A stretch of 64,000 nt of DNA from Chryseobacterium sp. CH25 (GTDB lineage Bacteria > Bacteroidota > Bacteroidia > Flavobacteriales > Weeksellaceae): positions 372,001 to 436,000 of the forward strand of contig NZ_NRQT01000001.1 of assembly GCF_004119455.1 (NCBI RefSeq), given 5' to 3'. Shown here in pieces: positions 17,068 to 25,163 of the stretch. The translations under genes and the position numbers were made by a program. The notes under the pieces were generated by a model that had not been told where the DNA came from, searched no databases, and saw only the letters and a list, made by a program, of their open reading frames with translations. How positions within the stretch are numbered: position 1 is the stretch's first letter; the number at the start of each line of letters is the position of its first letter.

Positions 17068-17313
17068 ATGATGAGAGACTTTTTTGAAATGATTTTTAAG
17101 AGAAATGAAGACGCTGCAAAAATGCATATCTGGAGCCTGTTATTGGTCCTGAGCTTTGCTGCTTTTTCTGTACTGGTATACAGTTTAAAACCAAGTTTTA
17201 ATAGCTTAATCGTATATCTTACCGCCTTTGCCGCTTATATCGGCTTTGGACTTGTATTCATCAGTTCCCTTGCAGGAACGGGGATGAAGAAAAGATCCGG
17301 TAGAAACATATAA
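17068..17313 (+). CDS. Small membrane protein, unknown
   Basis: About 81 residues with two transmembrane helices (around HIWSLLLVLSFAAFSVLVY and LIVYLTAFAAYIGFGLVFI) and a basic C-terminus (KKRSGRN). ATGs at 17059, 17068 and 17071 are possible; the first is not needed for the protein pattern. It is terminated by a strong hairpin, which supports it as a real transcription unit. The function is unknown. Confidence 0.6.
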   Translation: MMRDFFEMIFKRNEDAAKMHIWSLLLVLSFAAFSVLVYSLKPSFNSLIVYLTAFAAYIGFGLVFISSLAGTGMKKRSGRNI

Positions 17314-17336
17314 CTTTTATTTCACTCTTTTACTGA

Positions 17337-17367
17337 AAAACCGCCCTTTGTTGAGGGCGGTTTTTTT
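17337..17367 (+). terminator. Terminator of the small membrane-protein gene
   Basis: AACCGCCCT pairs perfectly with AGGGCGGTT and is followed by seven T. Confidence 0.9.
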
Positions 17368-17385
17368 ATACATTGCTTTCACAGA

Positions 17386-17607
17386 TTATTCTTTAAAAAT
17401 ATCTTTCATCATTTTCTCAAGGAACTGAGTTGTCTCCTCCTCTACCATTTTCTCAGATTTTGCTACTAATTCAGCATGAAAAGGCTGACAACAAGCCTTT
17501 ATTCCGAATCCATCATCTGTTTTTACAAACTCTGGATGCAGATTATGCTCCGGACATACTTCAGCTTCTATGGTCTGTTTTATTAAATCGTAATTAAGAT
17601 CAAACAT
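17386..17607 (-). CDS. Small conserved Cys/His protein
   Basis: A start at 17607 gives 73 residues beginning MFDLNYDLIK; an upstream in-frame ATG at 17670 would add 21 residues but would place a palindrome and a promoter inside the gene, so I prefer 17607. The sequence contains CPEHNLHPEF and KACCQPFHAEL, a Cys/His arrangement that could bind metal. The C-terminus is a charged helix. Function unknown. It is transcribed toward the neighbouring membrane-protein terminator, which may serve both strands. Confidence 0.65.
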   Translation of the reverse strand: MFDLNYDLIKQTIEAEVCPEHNLHPEFVKTDDGFGIKACCQPFHAELVAKSEKMVEEETTQFLEKMMKDIFKE

Positions 17608-17624
17608 ATTTTCTATTTTTATTT

Positions 17625-17684
17625 CATTGGTTGGAGATAAAGATAGGGATAATTTATTTTTATGCAACATCCGTATTTCTACGG
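17625..17684 (-). promoter_or_regulatory. Promoter with 14-bp palindromic element
   Basis: On the minus strand TTG, 19 bases, then TATCTTTA resembles the Bacteroidota -33/-7 boxes, placed about 20 to 50 bases upstream of the 17607 start. Directly upstream is the palindrome CCGTAGAAATACGG (17671-17684), a possible operator. Confidence 0.45.
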
Positions 17685-17702
17685 GACTTTATGACAGGAA
17701 AC

Positions 17703-17729
17703 AAAAAAAGCCACCCTTTTCAGGATGGC
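17703..17729 (-). terminator. Terminator of the cyclophilin-FKBP gene
   Basis: GCCACCCT pairs with AGGATGGC with one wobble-type mismatch; seven A on the plus strand provide the U tract in the minus transcript. Confidence 0.8.
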
Positions 17730-17750
17730 TTTTATATCTTAAAGATTCAA

Positions 17751-18866
17751 TTATTTTACTTTTACAAGCTCAACATCGAAAACTAACCAAGAGTTTGGTG
17801 GAATAACTCCTCCTGCTCCTCTTTCTCCGTAAGCCATTGCTGGTGGGATTAATAAAGTAGCTGTTTCTCCTTCTTTCAATAATAGGATACCTTCATCCCA
17901 TCCTTTGATTACTCTTCCCATTCCGATTGGAATATCGATTGGCTCATTTCTCTTGAATGAAGAATCGAATTCAGTTCCGTCTACTAATTTTCCTGCATAA
18001 TGTACAGAAACGTTATCACCTGCTTTTGGAGCTTTACCGTCAGTAGTTTTAGTGATTTTATAGTAAAGACCAGATTCAGTTTTTTGCATTCCAGCTTTTA
18101 AGTTTTCAACTAATTTTTCCTGGTTTGCTTTGAATTCTTCTTCTCTTTTCTTTTTCTCAGCTTCTTCTTTAGCAGCAAAAGCTTTATTATTTTCTGCGAT
18201 TTTAGCTTTTCCTTCGTTGAAAGTTTTAGCAGCATCGTAGTTTTTGTATTCGTCACCTTTACCGAAAATAGAAACTTTTTCTAAAACAATATCAGTCTTA
18301 GGTTTGTCCTGAGCTCCTTTTTCAACGTTAGCGATAGCATCAATAACATCATTACCTTTTATTACTTTCCCGAAGATTGTGTGTCTTCCGTCTAGCCAAG
18401 GAGTAGCAACTTCAGTAATGAAGAACTGAGAACCGTTTGTGTTTGGTCCAGAGTTCGCCATAGAAAGAATACCTTTCCCTGTGTGTTTAAGGTCGTTTCT
18501 TTCATCCTCGAATTTATATCCAGGATCTCCCATTCCAGTCCCTTGAGGATCACCTCCCTGGATCATGAAATCTTTGATTACTCTGTGGAAAATAGTTCCG
18601 TCATAGTAAGGAACTCCCTTAGCCTTAGCTTTGTTGTCGATTTTCCCTTCTGCAAGACCGATAAAGTTGGCTACAGTTACTGGTGCTTTCTTGTCCTCAA
18701 ACTTCACAATCATGTTACCTTTTGTAGTTTGAAGATTGGCATAAAGCCCGTCATTAAGACCTTCGTAAGTTTCTTTGTCTACGTTCATTTTTTTATAAAT
18801 TGGGGTACAACTCATCAGCGAAACACTTGCCGCTGCCAGAATTATATTCTTGTTAAACAATTTCAT
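17751..18866 (-). CDS. Lipoprotein with fused cyclophilin and FKBP peptidyl-prolyl isomerase domains
   Basis: The 371-residue product starts with a lipoprotein signal (lipobox around SLMSC, Cys20). Residues about 45-200 are a cyclophilin domain (GTIFHRVIKDFMIQGGDPQG, NTNGSQFFIT), residues about 205-255 a charged coiled-coil linker rich in Glu/Lys, and residues about 260-371 an FKBP domain (DNVSVHYAGKLVDGTEFDSS, IPPAMAYGERGAGGVIPPN). Both domains carry their catalytic signatures. It is probably a membrane-anchored periplasmic folding factor. It begins 3 bases after gldI, so the two are cotranscribed. Confidence 0.93.
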   Translation of the reverse strand: MKLFNKNIILAAASVSLMSCTPIYKKMNVDKETYEGLNDGLYANLQTTKGNMIVKFEDKKAPVTVANFIGLAEGKIDNKAKAKGVPYYDGTIFHRVIKDFMIQGGDPQGTGMGDPGYKFEDERNDLKHTGKGILSMANSGPNTNGSQFFITEVATPWLDGRHTIFGKVIKGNDVIDAIANVEKGAQDKPKTDIVLEKVSIFGKGDEYKNYDAAKTFNEGKAKIAENNKAFAAKEEAEKKKREEEFKANQEKLVENLKAGMQKTESGLYYKITKTTDGKAPKAGDNVSVHYAGKLVDGTEFDSSFKRNEPIDIPIGMGRVIKGWDEGILLLKEGETATLLIPPAMAYGERGAGGVIPPNSWLVFDVELVKVK

Positions 18867-18869
18867 GTA

Positions 18870-19382
18870 TTATAAAGCTTTTAATTTTATGATTAATGGT
18901 ATATCATTGTCTATTTTCTTTTCGTCTCCAAAAGTTCCATAAGCCAAAGAAGACGGCACCAAAAGCGTCACTTCCTCTCCATCATGTATAAAACGCAAAG
19001 CATTTTCCACCGCTTTCAGTTCATCAAAATGCCCAAATTTGGCATCTCTTCTTTCAAAAGGCTGATCGTAGATTTTGGTCTGGTCAAAATCATACAATTC
19101 ATAAGAATAAGAGATCAGTGTATTATCTGCTCTTCTTTCTCTACGATCAAAACCATCAGCCGTCACCCAATAATTAAGCTGCGTTGGATAAAACTTTACA
19201 TTCTGTCCATTGATCCAATCCTGAATCTGACCTCTTTCGATGGTGTTCAGGTTTTTCATTCTGTTTTTAGAAACATCCAGATCTTTCTGGCTTAAAACCC
19301 CGCCCACAGGTGGGTGTGCCGTCTGTGTATTCCTGTTGCAGCTCAACAGACTTATAGCTGATATGAAGAGTAATTTTTTCAT
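18870..19382 (-). CDS. gldI: Gliding motility-associated FKBP-type isomerase lipoprotein (GldI-like)
   Basis: This 170-residue lipoprotein (lipobox LLSCN, Cys15) has an FKBP-fold domain with the C-terminal pattern GEEVTLLVPSSLAYGTFGDE. The arrangement and length fit GldI of flavobacteria, needed for gliding in Flavobacterium johnsoniae. The FKBP active-site aromatic residues are only partly recognisable, so activity is uncertain. The gene is directly upstream of the cyclophilin-FKBP gene. A promoter lies at 19392-19424. Many non-gliding chryseobacteria also keep gld genes, so motility is not implied by this gene alone. Confidence 0.82.
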   Translation of the reverse strand: MKKLLFISAISLLSCNRNTQTAHPPVGGVLSQKDLDVSKNRMKNLNTIERGQIQDWINGQNVKFYPTQLNYWVTADGFDRRERRADNTLISYSYELYDFDQTKIYDQPFERRDAKFGHFDELKAVENALRFIHDGEEVTLLVPSSLAYGTFGDEKKIDNDIPLIIKLKAL

Positions 19383-19391
19383 AAACTTCTG

Positions 19392-19424
19392 CGAAAATAC
19401 ACATTTTGTGAATCAATTACAAAA
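19392..19424 (-). promoter_or_regulatory. Promoter of gldI and the downstream isomerase gene
   Basis: On the minus strand TTTTG, a spacer of 20 bases, then TATTTTCG, close to the TTTG-N19-TAnnTTTG consensus, about 10 bases before the gldI ATG. Confidence 0.5.
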
Positions 19425-19703
19425 GCTTTAAACCATTAATGTAAATTATATAAAAGCATCTGGTGAGATCTATCACCAAAATTAAAACACAAAAGACATA
19501 AAAGATTTTAAACACTTAAGTTTTCGTAAGTTAAAAGTACAACGCTGAGAGGAGCTCTTAAGTTAAAAAAATCAAAGATTTATTTTTATAAAGTTGCTCA
19601 CATATACTCAATTTGTAACCAGAAATCACACACAAACATCTATATAAATCTGCTTAATCTGTGGTTAAAATTTATAATCGTCATTGAAGAAAACAAAAGC
19701 AAA
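19425..19703. other. Intergenic region without gene
   Basis: Nothing protein-coding is seen. It contains a degenerate module of the interspersed repeat type (AAATCTGCTTAATCTGTGG at 19647-19665) and AT-rich sequence. Confidence 0.5.
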
Positions 19704-19727
19704 AAAGCCGGGAAATTTCCCGGCTTT
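19704..19727 (-). terminator. Terminator of ilvE
   Basis: A perfect 12-base palindromic stem, AAAGCCGGGAAA with TTTCCCGGCTTT, followed by U-rich sequence in the minus transcript. Confidence 0.85.
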
Positions 19728-19748
19728 CTATATGTATTTAAAATACTA

Positions 19749-20819
19749 TTAAACTGTTTCAAGAGCATGATCTACAACCACTCTCCATCCGAATGGATCT
19801 TCGGAAAGGTTGTTCTGAAGATCTACTAAATCTTTCTTAAGGATTGCCGCATAGCTTTCTTCGTCTGATAATCTTGGAAGTGCCAATTTCTCACCTTCGT
19901 ATCCTAAAGCCTGGAACTGAGTAGTTACCACAGCAGTACCAACTCCCCATACTTCTTTAAGCTCTCCGCTTTTCAAAGCTTCAATAACTGTTTTTACAGC
20001 AATTGGCTCAACTTTCACTTCAATTCCTCTTCTCTTAGCTAACTGAAGGAAGCTGTCTCTTGTAACTCCGTCAAGGATTTTCTCAGATGTTGGTGGAGTA
20101 TAAATTGTATCGTTAATTCTTACAAATACGTTCATAGTACCACTCTCTTCGAAATACTCGTGAGTTGCATCATCAGTCCAGATAATTTGCTCATAACCTT
20201 CTTCAATAGCCAATTGAGTTGGATAGAAAGAAGCGGCATAGTTACCAGCCGCTTTAGCAGAACCTACTCCACCGTTTGCTGCTCTTGAATAGTGGTCAGA
20301 GATTTTCACAGACACAGGCTCTGAATAATAGCTCTTTGCTGGTGTTGCTACAATAGCGAACATATATTTTTCAGAAACTCTAGCTTTCAAAGCTTCTTCT
20401 GTTGCGAAAATCAATGGTCTGATATATAAAGACATTCCTTCACCCTGAGGGATCCAGTCTCTGTCGATATCTACTAATGCTTTTAATCCGTCTAAAAACA
20501 TTTCCTCAGTCACCTCAGGCATTGCAAGACGCTTCGCTGACTTGTTGATACGTTCAAAATTCTTTTCAGGCCTGAAAAGGAAAACCTGCCCGTCTTTGTC
20601 TTTATAGGCTTTCATACCTTCAAAACAAGCTTGTCCATAGTTTACTCCCATCATAGCAGGTGTAAATGGTATTGGACCGTAAGGAACTAATTTTACATCA
20701 CCCCATTTTCCGTTTTCATACTCACATATAATCATATGATCTATGAAAGTACCACCAAATGAAAAATTGTTAGGGTCAAATGTAGAAATTCTGGAGTTTT
20801 CAGTTTTTTGAATTATCAT
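19749..20819 (-). CDS. ilvE: Branched-chain amino acid aminotransferase
   Basis: The 356-residue fold-type IV PLP enzyme interconverts valine, leucine and isoleucine with their 2-oxo acids. K189 in GSAKAAGNYAAS is the PLP lysine. The segments MMGVNYGQACFEGMKAY and SGTMNVFVRI are typical of class IIa (long) BCATs. It is cytosolic. The gene stands alone with its own terminator and an upstream TAAATTTG -7-like box in the region shared with mnmD. Confidence 0.95.
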   Translation of the reverse strand: MIIQKTENSRISTFDPNNFSFGGTFIDHMIICEYENGKWGDVKLVPYGPIPFTPAMMGVNYGQACFEGMKAYKDKDGQVFLFRPEKNFERINKSAKRLAMPEVTEEMFLDGLKALVDIDRDWIPQGEGMSLYIRPLIFATEEALKARVSEKYMFAIVATPAKSYYSEPVSVKISDHYSRAANGGVGSAKAAGNYAASFYPTQLAIEEGYEQIIWTDDATHEYFEESGTMNVFVRINDTIYTPPTSEKILDGVTRDSFLQLAKRRGIEVKVEPIAVKTVIEALKSGELKEVWGVGTAVVTTQFQALGYEGEKLALPRLSDEESYAAILKKDLVDLQNNLSEDPFGWRVVVDHALETV

Positions 20820-20883
20820 TTTTTAAAATTTTTACGATGTTCTACAAATTTAACATAATTTTCTAAATATAAAAATTTTAGAG

Positions 20884-20891
20884 TAAATTTG
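20884..20891 (+). promoter_or_regulatory. -7 box of mnmD
   Basis: TAAATTTG fits TAnnTTTG and lies 13 bases upstream of the TTG start; a matching TAAATTTG on the minus strand (about 20844-20851) serves ilvE. The -33 elements are weak. Confidence 0.45.
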
Positions 20892-20904
20892 ACAAAAAAT
20901 TAGC

Positions 20905-21579
20905 TTGAAAAGAGAAATTAAGACCACAAACGACGGAAGTAAAACATTGTTTATCAATGATTTAAATGAAAACTACCATTCTCATCACGGTGCTCTTCAG
21001 GAAGCAGAACACGTGTTTATCAAAAATGGATTAAATTTAATTAATGATTGCGAAATTAATATTTTAGAACTAGGTTTTGGAACAGGTTTGAATGTTTTAG
21101 TGACAATTAATGAATATTTAAAAACTGACAAAAATCATGTCATCAACTATTTTTCGCTCGAAAAATACCCCATAAATGAATCCGAAGTTAAGGATTTAGC
21201 CTACTTTGAACTTTTTGATAACCCTGAGTTTAAAAATATTTATCAGAAAATTCATCTGGCAGATTGGGAAAAACCAGTTGAAATCATTAGTGGATTCAAC
21301 CTTAAAAAGATAGAATGTGACTTTTTTGACCTGAAGAACATTAATCTACCAGAAATCAACCTTGTTTATTTTGACTGTTTTGGGGCAAGAGTACAACCAG
21401 ACCTTTGGGAAAAACCATTATTTGAACTGGTAGCTGACAAAATGGCCATTAACGGATTATTAACTACCTACTCTTCTAAAGGAAGTGTAAGAAGAATTCT
21501 TCAGGAGCTCAACTTTCAGGTAGAGAAAAAACAGGGACCTCCAGGGAAAAGAGAAATGATTAACGCTACAAAACTTTAA
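20905..21579 (+). CDS. mnmD: tRNA 5-methylaminomethyl-2-thiouridine methyltransferase, MnmD-like
   Basis: This 224-residue SAM-dependent methyltransferase of the DUF752 group corresponds to the methyltransferase half of MnmC, without the FAD oxidase half. The start is TTG (MKREIKTTNDGSKTLF). The N-terminal NENYHSHHGALQEAEHVFI is diagnostic, the SAM site is ILELGFGTGLNVL (about residues 53-65), and the C-terminal GPPGKREM is the family signature. It modifies wobble uridine 34 of tRNA. Separation of MnmD from MnmC oxidase is common in Bacteroidota. Confidence 0.88.
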   Translation: MKREIKTTNDGSKTLFINDLNENYHSHHGALQEAEHVFIKNGLNLINDCEINILELGFGTGLNVLVTINEYLKTDKNHVINYFSLEKYPINESEVKDLAYFELFDNPEFKNIYQKIHLADWEKPVEIISGFNLKKIECDFFDLKNINLPEINLVYFDCFGARVQPDLWEKPLFELVADKMAINGLLTTYSSKGSVRRILQELNFQVEKKQGPPGKREMINATKL

Positions 21580-21687
21580 TCAGCAAAAGATAAGGCAATT
21601 GATTTTTCAGCATTTTCCCCTCTATTATCGCTATATGCCTCATAAAAATTCATTACCTTAGCTATACAAATATTATACATTATATAT

Positions 21688-22104
21688 ATGATAGACAAGA
21701 TCAACATTAGAGTGTATGGCTGCGCGGTAAAAGATAAAAAAGTACTCACCTTGTTTGAGGAATATGCAGGCGAACCTTTAATGAAATTTCCGGGTGGCGG
21801 ATTGGAATATGGTGAAGGAACGCTGGAGTGCCTACATCGTGAATTTGACGAAGAACTGAATGTAAAAGTGGATATCGTAGAACACTTCTACACACAGGAA
21901 AACTTTTTGGTTTCCCGTTTCAAAGAAAATGAACAACTTCTTACCATATATTATATAGTAAACATTGTTGACGAGAAAGAGTTTCTTATCCTGGATCCAT
22001 GTATTGAAAAAACAGAATGGATCGATATCGACAGGCCAGATAATCCTTTCCCACTTCCTATAGATAAAATCGTATTTGATAAATTAAAAGAAAAATTCCT
22101 GTAA
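21688..22104 (+). CDS. NUDIX hydrolase
   Basis: This 138-residue protein carries the full Nudix box G-x5-E-x7-R-E-x2-E-E (GGLEYGEG...REFDEEL), which binds Mg and hydrolyses nucleoside diphosphates linked to another group. The specific substrate cannot be told from sequence. There is no signal peptide. A symmetrical hairpin at the 3' end overlaps the last codons and faces the convergent DUF4294 gene. Confidence 0.9.
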   Translation: MIDKINIRVYGCAVKDKKVLTLFEEYAGEPLMKFPGGGLEYGEGTLECLHREFDEELNVKVDIVEHFYTQENFLVSRFKENEQLLTIYYIVNIVDEKEFLILDPCIEKTEWIDIDRPDNPFPLPIDKIVFDKLKEKFL

Positions 22105-22122
22105 GTGAGCTTACAGGAATTT
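22093..22122. terminator. Bidirectional terminator between NUDIX and DUF4294 genes
   Basis: Perfect 12-base arms AAATTCCTGTAA and TTACAGGAATTT flank a 6-base loop, with T-rich or A-rich sequence on both sides. The stem includes the last codons of the NUDIX gene. Confidence 0.8.
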
Positions 22123-22129
22123 TATTTTA

Positions 22130-22834
22130 TTATTTCTTGACTTTAAAATCGCTAGCTCCTGGATAAGGCTTCAAATACCCTGAATTCCAATTGGACTGCA
22201 ATAATGATTCTACAAATTCATCTGTTCTGTTTTTGTGGGGATCATATCGTTCTTTTAGATCAATATCAGCCATCTTTCCTTTCAGATTCCACCAGAAAGC
22301 GCTAAATCCACCTCTAAGTTCTTTAATGATCTCGTATACGTTTTTACCAGTTGCTCTGTTCATCAGTTTTGCAAAAACCTGCCCCTCAGTAGTCGTAAGA
22401 TCTCTAAGCTGCTTTTCATATTGATCGGCAAGCATATTCTGCCTTTCTCTTACAAACTTTCTCTTGGCTTTGTTATCCATATCATTCATGTCTACCTGAA
22501 TGTCTCTGTATTGCTGTAAAGCGGTAACAAATAATGGATATACTCTGTATAACTTCTTATTTAAGAAATAGTAGTAATTTTTATCCAACTGATTATTAAA
22601 CCTCGGTTTATTAACTAAAACCAACTCATCCATTACTACTACAGGCTCTCCGTTTACTTCGTAGACTTTAACTTTCTGCTGTTCGTCGTAATAATATTTA
22701 TTGCCAAACTCATCTACTTTTAAAGATTCAGCAGGGTATTGATTCAGCGGTTTTGCCACCACAGTATCTTTCTGCCCAAAAACACTGACTCCAAAAAAGA
22801 ACATAAAAAGACAGATAATCTTACTAAAATTCAT
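22130..22834 (-). CDS. DUF4294 domain protein, exported
   Basis: The start is placed at 22834 where MNFSKIICLF begins a signal peptide ending VFGQ; an earlier in-frame ATG at 22870 would put a basic hydrophobic extension before it. The mature 215 residues are Lys/Tyr/Glu-rich with the DUF4294 core (YYYFLNKKLYRVYPLFVTAL, helical ERQNMLADQYEKQL). This family is restricted to Bacteroidota and has no known function; it is thought to be periplasmic. It is divergent from the M42 peptidase gene. Confidence 0.83.
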   Translation of the reverse strand: MNFSKIICLFMFFFGVSVFGQKDTVVAKPLNQYPAESLKVDEFGNKYYYDEQQKVKVYEVNGEPVVVMDELVLVNKPRFNNQLDKNYYYFLNKKLYRVYPLFVTALQQYRDIQVDMNDMDNKAKRKFVRERQNMLADQYEKQLRDLTTTEGQVFAKLMNRATGKNVYEIIKELRGGFSAFWWNLKGKMADIDLKERYDPHKNRTDEFVESLLQSNWNSGYLKPYPGASDFKVKK

Positions 22835-22885
22835 TATTTTTACACTTATAAGAACAAAAATTAAACGCAAAAATCATTCCTTTTT

Positions 22886-23959
22886 ATGAAATTTGAAAAG
22901 AAATCTTTAAAATTTTTAGAGAAATATTTAAACACTTCATCTCCAACAGGATACGAACACAAGGGACAGGAAGTTTGGATGGACTACATCAGACCCTATG
23001 TAGACAAAATTGAAGTGGATCACTACGGAACCTGTTACGGGATCATTAATCCTGAAGCTGAATTTAAAGTAGTGATTGAAGCTCATGCTGATGAAATTTC
23101 GTGGTATGTAAACTATATTACGGATGACGGATTGATTTATGTAATCAGAAACGGAGGATCAGATCAGACTATTGCTCCATCTAAAGTAGTACACATTCAC
23201 GGAGAAAACGGTATTGTAAAAGGGGTGTTCGGATGGCCGGCAATTCATACAAGAACCAATCAGAATGAACCTACTCCAAAAATTGAAAATATCTTCATTG
23301 ACTGTGGCGCCACTACCAAAAAAGAAGTGGAAGACATGGGAATCTTTGTAGGATGCATGATTACTTATCCTGATGAGTTCTTTGAAATGAATGACAGATA
23401 TTTTGTCTGCAGAGCTCTTGACAACAGAATCGGCGGCTTTATGATTGCTGAAGTGGCAAGACTTTTAAAAGAAAACAAAAAATCTATTCCGTTTGGTCTT
23501 TATATCACCAATTCTGTACAGGAAGAAGTGGGTTTATATGGAGCAGATATGATTGCCGACACCATCAAACCTAATATTGCCATTGTAACGGATGTAACCC
23601 ACGACACTACTACCCCAATGATCGAAAAGAAAAAAGAAGGCGATCAGAAATGTGGTGCCGGACCAGTAGTGTTCTTTGCTCCTAGTGTTCATCATACGAT
23701 CAGAGAACTTATTATTGACACAGCAAAAGCCAAAAAAATCCCTTATCAGAGAGCTGCAGCAAGCAGAGCTACAGGAACAGACACGGATGCTTTTGCGCAC
23801 TCTAACGGTGGTGTACCAAGTGCTTTAATTTCCTTACCTTTGCGCTATATGCATACAACGGTAGAAATGGTATCTAAAGAAGACGTAGGAAACGTTATTA
23901 AGCTGATCTACGAAACAGTTCTGAAGATTAAACCTGAAATGAAGCTGAAGTATCATTAA
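22886..23959 (+). CDS. M42 family metallopeptidase (glutamyl aminopeptidase-like)
   Basis: The 357-residue cytosolic dizinc aminopeptidase forms large hollow complexes in this family and degrades peptides. Visible metal and catalytic segments: EAHADEIS (first His/Asp region), ALDNRIGGFM (bridging Asp), QEEVGLYGA (catalytic Glu and Glu ligand), VTDVTHDT (Asp ligand), and a C-terminal His in LRYMHTTVEM. The PDZ-like/dimerisation insert lies about residues 75-160. No signal peptide is seen. A small membrane-protein gene follows 5 bases later. Confidence 0.93.
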   Translation: MKFEKKSLKFLEKYLNTSSPTGYEHKGQEVWMDYIRPYVDKIEVDHYGTCYGIINPEAEFKVVIEAHADEISWYVNYITDDGLIYVIRNGGSDQTIAPSKVVHIHGENGIVKGVFGWPAIHTRTNQNEPTPKIENIFIDCGATTKKEVEDMGIFVGCMITYPDEFFEMNDRYFVCRALDNRIGGFMIAEVARLLKENKKSIPFGLYITNSVQEEVGLYGADMIADTIKPNIAIVTDVTHDTTTPMIEKKKEGDQKCGAGPVVFFAPSVHHTIRELIIDTAKAKKIPYQRAAASRATGTDTDAFAHSNGGVPSALISLPLRYMHTTVEMVSKEDVGNVIKLIYETVLKIKPEMKLKYH

Positions 23960-23964
23960 TTAAA

Positions 23965-24267
23965 ATGAAGAACGTCTTTTATAATCTATTCAAAAAACCG
24001 ACTTTCATCTCCATTATATTCATTATAATGGTAACACTTGGAATTCCTTTAATTGTTTATCAATTATTTACATTTGATCCAAGTTCAAGTTTAGGAATTA
24101 CAATAGAAGTCATTTTCCTAGTGATTTTATTTGCACTCCTTATGATTGACAGATTTTTACTCTTAAGTATTAATAATAAAAAGTTATCTGTCATAGAAAT
24201 GATTTTAATAACAGGGTATCTAGCCAATTATTATTTTACCCATGATCGTTCATTCTCAATAGGATAA
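23965..24267 (+). CDS. Small membrane protein, unknown
   Basis: This 100-residue protein has three hydrophobic helices (around IIFIIMVTLGIPLIVYQLF, GITIEVIFLVILFALLMI and IEMILITGYLANYYF) and a positively charged N-terminus. It starts 5 bases after the M42 gene and 26 bases before rpe, so it is probably in the same operon. I recognise no family. The size and topology are common for orphan flavobacterial proteins. Confidence 0.65.
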   Translation: MKNVFYNLFKKPTFISIIFIIMVTLGIPLIVYQLFTFDPSSSLGITIEVIFLVILFALLMIDRFLLLSINNKKLSVIEMILITGYLANYYFTHDRSFSIG

Positions 24268-24293
24268 TAAAAGTAAAAGTATAAAAAGTAAAA

Positions 24294-24944
24294 ATGAAAA
24301 CGAAGCTTATTGCTCCATCCCTTTTATCCGCAGACTTTGGGAATCTGCAAAGAGACATTGAAATGCTGAACAATTCTCAGGCCGACTGGTTTCACATTGA
24401 TGTAATGGACGGTAGATTTGTTCCTAACATTTCTTTTGGTTTTCCAGTAATGAAAACCGTTCAGCAACATGCTAAAAAATTTGTAGATGTTCACTTAATG
24501 ATCGTGGAACCTGAAAAATATGTTGATGAATTTATCAACCATGGTGCTGATCTTATCTCTGTACACTATGAGGCATGTACACATCTTCACAGAACCATTC
24601 ATCACATTCAGAGTAAAGGAGCAAAAGCAGGTGTTGTATTAAACCCTTCTACCCCTGTTTTAATGCTTGAAGATATTATTGCAGATGTTGATCTTGTATT
24701 ATTAATGAGTGTGAACCCAGGATTTGGGGGACAAAAATTCATTGAAAACACTTACAAAAAGATTGCTGAAACAAAAGATCTGATCTTAAGCAACAACTCT
24801 ACAGCTCTTATTCAGGTAGACGGTGGAGTAAATCTTGATAATGCAGCCAAACTTTTTGAAGCCGGAGCTGATGTTTTGGTTGCTGGAAATGCAGTATTCT
24901 CTGCTGAAAGTCCGGAAAGAATGATCGAGCTTCTAAAAATCTAA
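24294..24944 (+). CDS. rpe: Ribulose-phosphate 3-epimerase
   Basis: The 216-residue TIM barrel interconverts ribulose 5-phosphate and xylulose 5-phosphate in the pentose phosphate pathway. H34 and D36 in HIDVMDG, H67 in DVHLM and the Asp of VDGGV are the metal and catalytic ligands, and LMSVNPGFGGQ is the phosphate-binding loop. The length is standard. It is followed by a strong terminator. The neighbouring M42 and small membrane genes lie on the same strand. Confidence 0.96.
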   Translation: MKTKLIAPSLLSADFGNLQRDIEMLNNSQADWFHIDVMDGRFVPNISFGFPVMKTVQQHAKKFVDVHLMIVEPEKYVDEFINHGADLISVHYEACTHLHRTIHHIQSKGAKAGVVLNPSTPVLMLEDIIADVDLVLLMSVNPGFGGQKFIENTYKKIAETKDLILSNNSTALIQVDGGVNLDNAAKLFEAGADVLVAGNAVFSAESPERMIELLKI

Positions 24945-24965
24945 AAAATAGATAAGCTTAAACAT

Positions 24966-24999
24966 AAAAAAGGCAGCTCCATTTTGGAGCTGCCTTTTT
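24966..24999 (+). terminator. Terminator of rpe
   Basis: AAAAAGGCAGCTCC pairs with GGAGCTGCCTTTTT around a short loop, giving a perfect 14-base stem ending in T. Confidence 0.9.
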
Positions 25000-25163
25000 C
25001 AAATGGAATTTGAGTCGTCTTGGTTATGAATTTTTTTCAAAATTTTGAAATGTTTAAATTTCTTCTTAGCAACACAACAAAGTTCCGTATAAAATCCACT
25101 CCAGTCAATCCGTAGAAATACGGAATTTTAATCTGAGTGTTTTCACTTAGAACAAAGCTTTTT
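25000..25163. other. Intergenic region with palindromic element
   Basis: The palindrome TCCGTAGAAATACGGA (25109-25124) matches the element upstream of the 17607 gene. The rest is AT-rich with no ORF. Confidence 0.5.
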
